64,000 nt of DNA from Bolinopsis microptera (Eukaryota; Ctenophora; Tentaculata; Lobata; Bolinopsidae): assembly GCF_026151205.1 (NCBI RefSeq), contig NC_087075.1, positions 7,768,858-7,832,857 on the forward strand, given 5' to 3'. Below the pieces are notes generated by a model. That model was not told where the DNA came from and did no database searches. It saw only the letters and a program-made list of their open reading frames with translations. Positions 44,129-54,636 of this stretch are shown one piece after another. The position numbers and the translations under genes were made by a program. Every line of letters starts with the position of its first letter. The stretch's first letter is position 1.

Positions 44129-47100
44129 ATGATTATGAAACTTATTAAAGATGTGTGCGACCCCTGTAGTAAATACATTAATATTGGCCAGCCACTCTTA
44201 GAATGTGAAAATTGCAGCAAAGTTGTTCATACTAAGTGCTTCAGATCCGCGAAATTTACAAGCAAAAACGGTCTATGGATGTGTAGTGATTGCTGTAGTA
44301 CAATAGAAGATAGGTATTGCCCATTTCCAAGCAGCCAAAGATATGATGATTCAGATAAATTCTATGATACAAACAACCAGGAAGATGTCACCATAGCTAA
44401 ATTCTCTTCAATACTTGAAGACTGTAAGCGTTACACAAAACAAGAACTAGCAAACTCAATCAGCAAACTTTTTCCTGAGAAAAATAAAAATTCTGCTTAT
44501 CTGCCCGCTCTGTTTTGCAATATAGATGGGTTTGCTAGTAATTTTGACAGCTTTTTAATAGAACATAAGACCCTCCCGTGTAATTTTGATGTCATTGGAT
44601 TGGCTGAGACCAACATCGATCCAAGCCAACAAGGCTTATACCAAATCCCCTCCTATACAACATTTTGTCAAGTACCATTCCCTGATAAGAAAAAAGGAAC
44701 AGGAGTATCCTTATATGTCTCTGATCGCCTGAATGCTGTAGTAATCGAAAATCTATCTCACTGTACAAAAGATATTGAGTGCTTATTTGTTGAAATTACT
44801 CTTAGCTCGGGTGATAAACTGACATATGGGGTTGCTTATCGTCCTCCAAATGGCTGTAGTGAGACCTTTTGTCAAACTCTTGAGGATATATCTAAGCAGT
44901 TGGCTGGTAAAAAGTTCCATATTCTTGGCGATTTTAACTCTAACCTCCTCAATGTACAAACCTCCAGCCAGTTATTTGAGGACACGTTACTTCGTAACAA
45001 TATGTATCCTACTATATCACTTGCTACCCACTTCCGTCCTAACTGTAAAAACTCATGTATTGACAATATCCTCACATCAGAGATAGATCATGTACTTCTC
45101 TCCGGTGTATTGAATGATAGGATTGGTGACCATGCCTTTATATTCACCTTCACGTCAATTCCTACCGAAAACAGTACTGAAAAACTTAAACATGTTCGCT
45201 ACTATGATTATTCAAGTTCCAAACTCACTAATTTTGTTAATGAACTCGAGGTGAAGGTGAATGACTTGACTCCCTCGGTAAACTTCAATGAGTTCTTGGA
45301 CTGCTTCAATGAAACACTTGATAAACACTGTAAGCTTGATGTACCAAAAGTTACCAAAAGGACTCCCAAACTCAACCCGTGGATTACCGATGGAATCATT
45401 GTCTCAGTTGAAAGAAAACATGAACTCTGTAGAGACTGGTCAAGCACTGTAACAAATAGAAACCCTGAGGGTAATGTATTGCTCTATAAAGTCTTCAGTG
45501 ACTACCGAAGAATGCTTAAAAGTATTATCAAGGTCGCCAAACGATCGTACTACTGCAATGAAATCCATAAAAATATAGAAAACAGCAAAAAAACGTGGCA
45601 GATAATCAATGAGCTCAGGGGCAAGAAAAAGAAGCAAACTAAGCCTCCCTTTATCATAAACAACGAACGAATCATGAATCGTAGAGTCATAGCCAATGGA
45701 TTCAACTCTTACTTTGTTTCTATTGCCCCTAAGCTCAATGAAACACTTAGTAGCAGTGAGGCCTCTGGTTTACCAATTCTCCCTATAAAAACATTCTATG
45801 ATTTCCTTGGAAAGACTAATGAAAAATCGATTATGTTAGAAGACTGTACACCTTATGAGATAACGGAAATAATAAAAGGATTCGAAAATGGAAAAGCAAG
45901 TGATATTCCTGTTAGTGTAATCAAAAGATCATCTCACGTAATTACACCGATCCTTAGTCGATACATCAACATCTTAATGTCTAATGGCACGTTCCCCGAC
46001 GTTTTAAAGACTGGTAGAATAACTCCTGTATTTAAGAAGGGAAACCCTGAAGAGATAGAAAACTACCGCCCAATCTCTACTCTCTCTATATTTGGTAAAA
46101 TCTTTGAAAAGATCATTTACTCAAGAATATATTCGTTTGCTAGCTCACAGGGTATAATATCTAAAACACAATTTGGCTTCAGGCAGTCACACTCTACTTC
46201 ACATGCAGTTAATCACTCAGTAAACCTTATAACTGAATCTCTAAAACTTAAGCATCATGTCTTAGGCATATTCATAGACCTTAGCAAAGCTTTTGATACA
46301 ATAGATCATGGTACATTACTTGTCAAATTACAGGGCTATGGGATACGTGGGGTGGCAAATGATCTTATAAAAAGTTACTTAACAAATAGATCACAATATA
46401 CTGAAGTTGTTGGTGAGAAATCTGACGCCTTGAAAATACAGTTTGGAGTCCCTCAGGGTTCGATTCTTGGACCTCTCTTATTTCTCCTATATATTAATGA
46501 TATCGCCAACAGCTCCAGTTTGGGATCATTTGTCACCTTCGCTGATGACACCAATATATTTGTGACTGGGAAATCTAAAAAGGAGGCATATATGCGTGGT
46601 AATTCTCTTTTAGCTAGTTTATATTCCTACATGCGAGCAAACAAACTCCATGTCAACTTGTCTAAATGCTGTTTCATTCACTTTAAACCAGCATCGTCCT
46701 CCCAGACTGACAATAATTCTGAATATACTCTAACCATTGATAACTTTCCAATAAAACAAGTTGCATCTGCTAAGTTTCTGGGAGTCGTCATCGATGAAAA
46801 GCTAACCTGGGAAGAACATATAAAATCACTTAGGCGTTCTCTCAGCCATGCAACATCAACTCTCTGCCGCCTACGCTGCTCCCTCCCAGATTTCTTACAC
46901 CGCCAGTTGTATTACACTCTATTTGAATCACACCTCTCCTATTGTATCACGGTTTGGGGTGGGGCAGCCAAAACTCGTATAAGTTCTGTATTCAAAGCAC
47001 AAAAATATTGTCTCAGGGTACTGTTTGGCGACAGGGAGGCATACCTAGATAAATTTAAGACCTGTGCTCGTGCTCGACCGTTTGGCAACCAAAATCTGAA

Positions 47101-47524
47101 CAAAAAATTTTTCTTGAAAGAGCACACGAAACCTTTGTTCAAGGAACACGGAATACTTGCCGTCCAAAACCTGTACACTTACCATTGTTTCCTTGAGCTC
47201 TATAAAATCATGAAATTCCGTGCTCCGATTTCCCTCCATGAAAATTTCACCTGCTCAAGTAGGAAACCCACCCTTATACTAAGCCAAGCAGACCCCCCTG
47301 ACAACTTCAATAGCAGAACGACTCGTATTTGGAACGTAATTGTGCCTAAGCTTGGTATACGTGACTACTGTCTAAGTGTGGCCTGCCTGAAGTCTAGGAT
47401 GAAGCAATCACTGCTCGTCAACCAGCATAACCATGCTGATCTTGATTGGACAAACAAAGATTTCGAATGCTCTAATCTAAATTTTGACATTAAGTCTACC
47501 CTAGGGTCCACACATCCAAAATGA
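44129..47524 (+). CDS. LINE ORF2: PHD finger, endonuclease, reverse transcriptase
   Basis: 1,131 residues, starting at the ATG six bases after the ORF1 stop (TAGTTTATCATGATTATG; the first ATG is used in this model). 8-55: a second PHD-like finger (CDPCSKY, CENCSKVVHTKC, WMCSDCC). About 128-345: APE-type endonuclease (CNIDG, GLAETNID, LGDFNSNLL, IGDHAFIF). About 600-850: reverse transcriptase (NYRPISTLSIFGKIFEK, IFIDLSKAFDTIDH, GVPQGSILGPLL, FADDTN at about 804-809). The KFLGVVIDEKLTWEEH thumb and a C-terminal tail with Cys follow. It nicks target DNA and copies the element RNA by target-primed reverse transcription. The close ORF spacing suggests translation by termination-reinitiation. Confidence 0.92.
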   Translation: MIMKLIKDVCDPCSKYINIGQPLLECENCSKVVHTKCFRSAKFTSKNGLWMCSDCCSTIEDRYCPFPSSQRYDDSDKFYDTNNQEDVTIAKFSSILEDCKRYTKQELANSISKLFPEKNKNSAYLPALFCNIDGFASNFDSFLIEHKTLPCNFDVIGLAETNIDPSQQGLYQIPSYTTFCQVPFPDKKKGTGVSLYVSDRLNAVVIENLSHCTKDIECLFVEITLSSGDKLTYGVAYRPPNGCSETFCQTLEDISKQLAGKKFHILGDFNSNLLNVQTSSQLFEDTLLRNNMYPTISLATHFRPNCKNSCIDNILTSEIDHVLLSGVLNDRIGDHAFIFTFTSIPTENSTEKLKHVRYYDYSSSKLTNFVNELEVKVNDLTPSVNFNEFLDCFNETLDKHCKLDVPKVTKRTPKLNPWITDGIIVSVERKHELCRDWSSTVTNRNPEGNVLLYKVFSDYRRMLKSIIKVAKRSYYCNEIHKNIENSKKTWQIINELRGKKKKQTKPPFIINNERIMNRRVIANGFNSYFVSIAPKLNETLSSSEASGLPILPIKTFYDFLGKTNEKSIMLEDCTPYEITEIIKGFENGKASDIPVSVIKRSSHVITPILSRYINILMSNGTFPDVLKTGRITPVFKKGNPEEIENYRPISTLSIFGKIFEKIIYSRIYSFASSQGIISKTQFGFRQSHSTSHAVNHSVNLITESLKLKHHVLGIFIDLSKAFDTIDHGTLLVKLQGYGIRGVANDLIKSYLTNRSQYTEVVGEKSDALKIQFGVPQGSILGPLLFLLYINDIANSSSLGSFVTFADDTNIFVTGKSKKEAYMRGNSLLASLYSYMRANKLHVNLSKCCFIHFKPASSSQTDNNSEYTLTIDNFPIKQVASAKFLGVVIDEKLTWEEHIKSLRRSLSHATSTLCRLRCSLPDFLHRQLYYTLFESHLSYCITVWGGAAKTRISSVFKAQKYCLRVLFGDREAYLDKFKTCARARPFGNQNLNKKFFLKEHTKPLFKEHGILAVQNLYTYHCFLELYKIMKFRAPISLHENFTCSSRKPTLILSQADPPDNFNSRTTRIWNVIVPKLGIRDYCLSVACLKSRMKQSLLVNQHNHADLDWTNKDFECSNLNFDIKSTLGSTHPK

Positions 47525-47710
47525 TTATCTTGAAATTGAAAATTAACTGGGTGTGCATTTTCCTTTGTCTTACTAACGTGAGCGCAGTGTAGTGAGAAAG
47601 TGTTTTTAACAGATTTATTATTAGACTTAGGATTATGATTTTTAATATATTACATTGATATAAGATTTATTTTTGATAGGTACTTAATAAAGTTGATGAA
47701 TTTCCCTCCC

Positions 47711-48619
47711 TATTAAAATTTTAAACCCATTTAGTGAAAATTGATAAACGAAGATCTAGATATTGATACATATTATAACCAACATTGCTTATATTCTGCC
47801 TTGTAAACAAAGAGCAAATCTTCTTAATGCCTTCTTCCTGTCCTAAAACTAAAACTTCATCCTATTAAAGTAAAGGCCAGTTGTTACCACAAGCTATTAT
47901 ACCGTCCCTCTCAAAAACATGCCTCAGCCTCCATCAAAAACAATTTTAGTTTTCAGTCCTTCTAGTTTCCAAAAATCTACCGAGCTAGTGTTCTGGTGTG
48001 CACAAAAGCCCCTAAGCCCGTGCATTCCTTGCCCCCGCTAGCTGCCAGTCCTTGACAAACTTCCAATAGCAAAGATCAACTAGTCATTTACAAATTGAGC
48101 ACTATACAATTTTAATTGTTTTAAATATTTGACTTTGTAAAATGAGCTAAAACATTGATTTATTAGTTTCATTGATTTATTAGTTTCATTGTTAACCATA
48201 TAAAGCAGCAACACCCACTATGAACATTGCATACTCATATAATAGGAGTGCAAATAGTAGGTCAAGGCTGCTCCTGGAAGTTCATATCTCTCCGTCCTAA
48301 ACCAATAGGGTTGAACCAGGAAACTACTGGAGTCTGTTGCCGATGTATATGATCAATATGAATATAGTATATAACTTGGGAGTATCTTTCTCCAGCAGTC
48401 TAATGTATCCTTGAAAATTTTCTTATGCCCTAAAACTAGTTAAATGTCTTCAAAAAATAACCTTGTTGGCATCAAATCTCTTCTCAGATCCAAAATTTCC
48501 TCCCACTCAGACTGCCAAACAAACATGTTTCTCAATGTGGGGATGCAAATGTTATTTAAGTTGTCCACCCAATCAAATTATGTCCACCCAACCAAAATTG
48601 TTTAATAATGATAACAATG
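47711..48619. other. Non-coding, nothing recognised
   Basis: Flank between the LINE and the tandem-repeat element. A short duplication ATTGATTTATTAGTTTC occurs at about 48153-48188. No coding frame or transposon ends. Confidence 0.5.
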
Positions 48620-48625
48620 TATAAT

Positions 48626-50757
48626 GGGGGGGGTGTCATGTCCGTCTATGTCCGCCTATGTCCTGTCCTTTTTGGATTCTATGAGACAACGGACGTGTTT
48701 TTTGGGACATTGGCGGACACGGACGGACATTGGCGGACTCGGACGGACATTGGCGGACTCGGACGGACATTGGCGGACCCGGACGGACATTGGCGGACTT
48801 GGATGGACATTGGCGGACTTAGATGGACATTGGTGGACATTAGCGGACATTGGTGGACATTAGCGGACAAAGATTTTGAGGACTGAAGAGTACTGAAGAG
48901 TACTGAGGAGGATGGCTGAGAAGGATGGCTGAGGAGGATGGCTGAGGAGGATGACTGAGGAGGATGACTGAGGAGGATGACTGAGAGGGAGGAGAAGGAT
49001 CAGGAAGACCCAGGAGGAGGAGGAGGAGGAGGACCCAGAAGGAGGACCTAGGAGGAGGAGGAGAACTGAGGAGGAGGACTCAGGAGGAGGACTGAGGAGG
49101 ACTGAGAAGGAGGAGGACTGAGAAGGAGGAGGACTGAGGAGGATGGCTGAGGAGGATGGCTGAGGAGGATGACTGAGAGGGAGGAGGAGGAAGAGGAGGA
49201 AGAAGACTGAGGAGGAGGAGGAGAAGGACTGAGGAGGAGAAGGAGGACCCAGGCGGAGGAGGACCAAGGAGGAGGAGGACCCAGAAGGAGGACCCAGGAA
49301 AAGGCCCCAGGAGGAGGAGGAGGACTGGGTAGGAGGAGAACTGTCGAGGACTGATGAGGAGGACTGAGGACGAGGAGGAAGAGTAGGAGGAGGACTGAGG
49401 AGGGGAGGAAGAAGAGGACTGGGGAGGATCAGGAAGACCCAGGAGGACCCAGGAGGAGGAGGAGGAGGACCCAGGAGGAGGAGGAGGACTGAGGAGGACT
49501 GAGGAGGAGGACTGACGATGACTGAGAAGGAGGAGGACTGAGGAGTACTGAGGAGGATGGCTGAGGAGGATGGCTGGGGAGGATGGCTGAGGAGGATGAC
49601 TGAGGAGGATGACTGAGAGGGAGGAGGAGGAGGACTCAGGAGGAGGACTCAGAAGGAAGAGGAGGAGGACTCAGGAGGAGGACTCAGGAGGAGGACTTAG
49701 GAGAAATGAGAAGGAGGACTGAGGAGAACTGAGGAGGAGGATGAGGAGGACTGAATAGGAGGAGGAGAAGGAGGGGGACTGGGAGAGGACTGGGGAGGAG
49801 GAGGACTGATGAGAAGGATGGGGAGGAGGACCCAGGAGGAGGAGGACTGAGGACCGAGGAGGAAGAGGAGGAGGATGAAGAGGAGGAGGAGGACCCAGGA
49901 GGAGGAGGACTGAGGAGGACTGAGGAGGACTGAGGAGGATGGCTGAGGAGGATGACTGAGAGGGAAGAGGAGGAGGAGGAGGAGGAGGAGGACTGAGGAG
50001 GACTGAGAAGGAGGAGGAGGAGGAGGAGGACTGAATAGGAGGAGGAGGAGAGGGACTGGGGGAGGACTGAGGAGGAGGAATGAGGATGGAGGACTGAGGA
50101 GAAGGAGAAGGAGAAGGACTGAGGAGGAGGACTGAGGAGGACTGAGGAGGATGGCTGAGGAGGATGACTGAGAGGGAAGAGGAGGAGGAGGAGGAGGAGG
50201 ACTGAGGAGGACTGAGAAGGAGGAGGAGGAGGATGGAGGACTGAGGAGAAGGATGAGGAGGAGGACCCAGGAGGAGGACTCAGGAGGAGCAGGAGGAGGA
50301 TGAAGAGGAGGAGGAGGACTGTTGAGGACTGATGATGAGGACGAGGAGGAGGAGTAGGAGGAGGACTGAGGAGGGGAGGAGTAAGAGGACTGAGGAAGAT
50401 CAGGAAGACCCAGGGGGAGGAGGAGGAAGAGTAGGAGGATGAAGCATCTAAATTTCCATTTTTGTCCGTTTTTGTCCATTTTTGTCCGGTTTTGTTCGCT
50501 CTACTTTTTGTCCGTTTTGAAAATATAGGGTACCGAACGGACAAAAAACATGATCCCCCTATAACAGCAAAAATTGAACATTTTATTTAGCAATCTAGGT
50601 GTCCATTAATGTCCGCCTATGTCCGCCTATGTCCGTCTATGTCCGCCTATGTCCGTCTATGTCCGCCTATGTCCGCCTATGTCCGCCTATGTCAGCCTAT
50701 GTCCTGTCCTTTTTGGATTCTATGAGACAAGCGGACATAGACCCCCCCCCCCCCCCC
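48626..50757. mobile_element. 2.1-kb element made of tandem repeats
   Basis: Flanked by the direct repeat TATAAT (48620-48625 and 50758-50763). It begins with a G run and ends with a C run, each followed inward by ATGTCCG words in opposite orientation, so the ends form inverted repeats. The interior has four parts: GTCCGCCTATGTCC-type repeats plus TTTTTGGATTCTATGAGACA present at both ends in the same orientation; an 18-bp GGACATTGGCGGACTCGG array (48705-48870); about 1.5 kb of GAGGA/CTGAGGAGGATGG purine-rich repeats (48885-50440); and TTTTTGTCCGT repeats (50455-50540). There are no coding domains. The class is unclear; a non-autonomous DNA transposon with internal satellites is my best reading. 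Confidence 0.55.
48885..50440. repeat. Polypurine (GAGGA)n minisatellite, 1.5 kb
   Basis: The plus strand is almost pure purine, with recurring words GAGGAGGACTGAGGAGGA and GAGGATGGCTGAGGAGGATG. Long minus-strand open frames of Ser, Pro and Leu result from the composition. Mirror-repeat polypurine DNA of this length can form triplex (H-DNA) structures. Confidence 0.9.
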
Positions 50758-50763
50758 TATAAT

Positions 50764-50985
50764 ACATTTGTAAATTCGTCTTGACGTAAGGTCAAATTAT
50801 TCAAATAATATACACATAATATAACAATAACAATTCTATATAAAAATTCAATAAAAAATCTTAGAAAATTTCAAAAAAACCCTTTGTAGTAGTAGTAAAA
50901 GTAGCAAATTCAATTTGTTGGCTCTAAATTAATATCTAAATCTGATATTTTAACTATAAGTTACCACTTTTTATCCCTCTTTCTC
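50764..50985. other. Non-coding spacer
   Basis: AT-rich sequence between the repeat element and the retroelement remnants; nothing recognised. Confidence 0.5.
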
Positions 50986-52090
50986 CTCTAAGAACAATAA
51001 TTGTCGTTCTTAATAAGTCAAATCTTATTCTTTTCCTGATAAAAGTCATCGCTTCACTCTATCTTTGGCCTGATTTTCTAGACATTCTATCAGCTAACTT
51101 TTTGAAGAACGTATTTGCTTCTCTCCCCATTCCACCTGTTGTTGATAGGACTATTGGTGTAAATGTTCCAAGTTCCACCTCGCCAATCCTTTTGTTGTAC
51201 ATGTTTTTCTTCTCTCATGGCTAGTGTACATACTCATTGGAGATCCAAGAGCCTTATTGGAAGGAGCTTGAGCATGAAATACTCTTACATCTAAAAATGC
51301 CCTTTCCAATGGGTTCCATACACTCCTAGCACTAACATCTAACCTAGCTCCATCTGCTTTGTTGGCCCCTGCAGGAAGTTCTCTCCCATTGACAGGGATA
51401 AGGAGAGGTTCAGTGGTAACATCTTTATAGCCAGCAGTTTCTAAGAGCTCTGCTAACACATCTCTCAATGAATTGTGGCGGAGAGATACTTACCCACCCA
51501 CATACCGGAGAGATACTTACCCACCCACATTTTCTTGCAGCATCTTTTATTCCAAAGTTGTGCCTAAGAGCTAGGGCGTCATTGAATTCTTGCTTGTTGA
51601 GACAGAATCCAAATGATTTGAGTGGGAGTGATGAAAGCCAGGAACTTGCCCCTTTCTCTGATGTAAGATCTAATTGCAATTTTTGGGTTTCATTCAGGTC
51701 TTTTGTAACCTCATATTTTCTCTCCTTGAAAAACTCTATCCTTGATTTTCGGATTTGGGTCTTGATCTCTACAAGTTCTTCCTGATCATCATAAAAATCT
51801 GGGTGTTGATTGTATATTGCTTCTGTAAGATCTGATGGTACTTGGCATGAGTACTTGTATTCTAGGTCAGACATCAAACTAAGGTCACATAGACCTCCTT
51901 CTTTGACTGGTAATGCAAAGAGTTCTCTGCTAGTTTGGTTGGTTCCAAAAGATCTATCCAATATTGCTGGTATAAGGGATTCTTGAATTTTGTATTTTAG
52001 TCTTTTAAGGTATTGACAAAAAAAAAGAAAAAAAAAAGGGGGGGACCCCCAACCCATGTAGCTGAGACACCTCACAGCAAGTATACCAAA
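50985..52090 (-). pseudogene. Decayed retroelement ORF, C-terminal half
   Basis: Reading the minus strand: SRELFALPVKEGGLCDLSL, SEKGASSWLSSLPLKSFGF, LNKQEFNDALALRHNFGI, HNSLRDVLAELLE, LPAGANKADGARLDVSAR, RAFLDVRVFHAQAPSNKAL, then after a frameshift near 51215 GTFTPIVLSTTGGMGREA and, past an in-frame TAG, TFIRKRIRFDLLR. This order matches a conserved region found downstream of the reverse transcriptase in many invertebrate retroelement ORFs. The Cys-rich CPCG segment that should lie between RHNFGI..RKC and HNSLRD is replaced by a tandem duplication of a GTGGGTGGGTAAGTATCTCT unit. The element is defective. Confidence 0.7.
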
Positions 52091-52234
52091 GTGGCTCTTG
52101 CTTGTGAATGGTGCGTCAACTACCCGCCGAAGCGGTGGGTTGTCCGTAAAATTATATACAACATAAAATAGTACAGTAAAATATCAAAATTTACATAAAC
52201 AAATCTAGGAGACCTCAATTCTCAAAGCTCGTCT

Positions 52235-52750
52235 TCTAGGGGATGAGGTTGAAGGAAATGTCTTGCAGTTCAAGATGCTGGGCCGTTGATCTTCCTCTGA
52301 TTCCTCTTAGTGCAATGAGTGTACTTCTTAACAGATCAAATCTGAATCGTGTTCTGATATGGTTTTTGATTTGGCTCTTGGCTTCTTTTTTATGGTCAGC
52401 TATCACATATCATCTCAGAGACACGATCTACAAATACAGTGCACAGCGGTCCCACACCTCAAGAGGCTGTGAAGACCAGAGGCCAGAGGGGCAAAGGATC
52501 CCCTCTCTGACTGGAGTATTCTCTCTTCATACAAATATTTTAAGGTATTGACTGATGCCAGGTGTTGTTCGGCATACATGATTCCATCTTTTAGATAACC
52601 CATAGCTTTGAATGCAGAATGAGCTGCCTGAGGTTCCCTTTTAGCAATATCTGCTAGATCTTCAATGTCGTTAATCCATTCATCGACTTTTCTCTCTAAA
52701 AACGATTTTGTCCCCTCCTCCTTAACATTTGTAAATACAATTTAAGATTA
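52235..52750 (-). pseudogene. Second fragment of the same retroelement family
   Basis: On the minus strand 52720-52400 encodes VDEWINDIEDLADIAKREPQ and AAHSAFKAMGYLKDGIMYAE, a region that precedes the part at 50985-52090 in complete members. Then 52390-52240 encodes IRTRFRFDLLRSTLIALRGI and ends ISFNLIP-stop, the family's extreme C-terminus. The middle is missing, so this copy is internally deleted or rearranged. Confidence 0.6.
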
Positions 52751-54636
52751 GGGAAATAATCGGCCACGATACAAAAGGAAAGTACTATACCATAGTTTTT
52801 ACTTTACTTTACTTAAGGTTCCTAGGACTGGCATTAACGTTGTTCGTATTTTATTGCCGTTGGTCCAGTAAATTTCCTGTTAAGGAAGCTTGAAAATAAC
52901 GCTGCGGACAGGGATTGGCAAGCCACGTAACTTATTTCTTGCTGTTAAACTATCCAGAAAACCTTACCAGCTGGCACACTGGCTTGCTAGATGTGCTTTT
53001 TCACAGCATGCAAGTTTGAACTCTCCCAGCCAACCTTACTGGCTGAGCGTGTTATTTAACATTTAAGTGATTACGTCTTCACAGCAAGCTCGTGCTTGCG
53101 TGCGCTTAAGTTTATTGCACGCGTAATGCATTCCAAACTTTTAGTGACACAATTCAGCCAATCAGAGAACAAAAACTGTAAATCACCAAATGAATTATCG
53201 CTTAAATTTAAATAAGTATTTAAACAAAAACCATCATGTGCCGTTAAGCAGCAGGGCGCGGCTCATCTGGGCCACAGCAAATCGGCGAAAATGGGTTCGA
53301 AAAAGCCACTATTGGCACTCGAGTCTTTGATATTTCCGATGGTTCACTGGGGCTTTTGAGCTGCCGTCCTTCAGCTTTTGTAAACTGAAATTACTACCAA
53401 TCCAAGTTGAGGCAATCAGCCGACGCGCGGCTTTTATGGTTATATATGATATGTTTAATCTGTAATAAAGATCAAAATTCAAATTTGTTTCTCTAAAAAA
53501 AAACAAAAAGCTGCAAAGTTAAAGTTGCATTAAACATTTATTCGGCCCGAAATAAAACTTTTTGGGATAGTTTAAAATTTATATTGCATATTGTTTATTT
53601 CGCCTTGTAAAAATAACGAAATACTTTTTAAGATCGCGCCGAGTTGGACCCAATATTTGAAACAAATATTTTACGAGTATCACCCGTTAACGACGCAAAT
53701 GACGTTTTGTAAATTTAATTTTAAAGTCAAACGTATTTTTATTTGGTCCATGCAAAAAAAAACTTTTTGAAATCGTCAAATTTGCCCCAATTTTCTTTTT
53801 GTGGTAAAAACTGAAAACTTGCTACGATGCTACATGTAGCATTGTAGCAATTTTTCAGTTTTCACCAATACATTCCATGTTATATCTTTTTTGTGTGCAA
53901 AAGAGATATATACAACGTGTCTTAAGTGGAAACGCAAACGTTACTTTTATGTTATACAAAGCAAACTATTTTTGAAATTATTTTTTAAAGATCGGATTGA
54001 AATTGTTAATAGTTTTTATTGGTTTAACAAAATTGAATTCCTAACTACATTTCCAAGTCACCAAATTTTTTACATCATACAAAATTAAATAGCGCGGCGC
54101 GGCGCAGTTTGAAAATCTTTCAAAAATCGAGCGCTACCAAACAACTTTTTTTCATTTTTGATAAATCTGTTGTATCTGTCGCATAAGTTGTTTTCTTATC
54201 TTGCCCTATTATCTTCATAGCGGCTTGGCATTATTTGGTTGAGCAAATATGTTACCGCCACTTTTTACACGATCGGATATGTATCATATTCTGTTGTCCT
54301 CAATGTCACCCAACATGAACACATGGACGTTCGGCAAAGGTCTAACTCAGTCTCAAGATTTAACATTTCTGAATTGGCCTCTTACTCTATAATATTTAAG
54401 CTACACATGATGAGTCTTTTAGGGAAAACAAAATTTTTAAATATAGGGCACTGAGAAGTTGTCTACAGCAACCATAAAACTTACTACGTAGGCTTCGTAA
54501 TGTTGATGAGGTTGAGCAACTTTCTTACTGGCAACTTTTTGAGACAGCAGGTTAAAAGCATCTAGTATACAGAACCGACCTTAAATATTCTATTTACTGA
54601 TTTACTAACAAATGAATTACTGCTGATGCTGTTCCA
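52751..54636. other. Non-coding with a long imperfect palindrome
   Basis: No convincing exon. 53802-53874 forms a long imperfect palindrome centred on GCTACATGTAGC, with outer arms AAAAACTGAAAA/TTTTTCAGTTTT. CG-rich words (GCGCGGC, GCCGACGCGCGG) near 53255-53430 and 54090-54105 stand out from the AT-rich background and may mark an unidentified transposon. Confidence 0.45.

Larger units (their letters stand above)
41945..47710 (+). mobile_element. Apparently complete LINE (PHD-AlkB-SGNH ORF1; EN-RT ORF2)
   Basis: Two long open frames in tandem with only six bases between the ORF1 stop and ORF2 ATG, and no inactivating mutation in either. ORF2 is closely related to the truncated copy at 9.7-12.8 kb. 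The 5' end is placed near the GC-richer leader beginning about 41945. The 3' end is placed near the AATAAA at about 47686. Both boundaries are approximate and no target duplication was fixed. It lies upstream of, or in a 5' intron of, the minus-strand scaffold gene. Confidence 0.8.

Noticed and set aside
48860-50544. Long minus-strand frames rich in Ser, Pro and Leu
   Set aside because: They lie entirely in the polypurine repeat; two frames are open at once and neither has a domain, so they come from composition.
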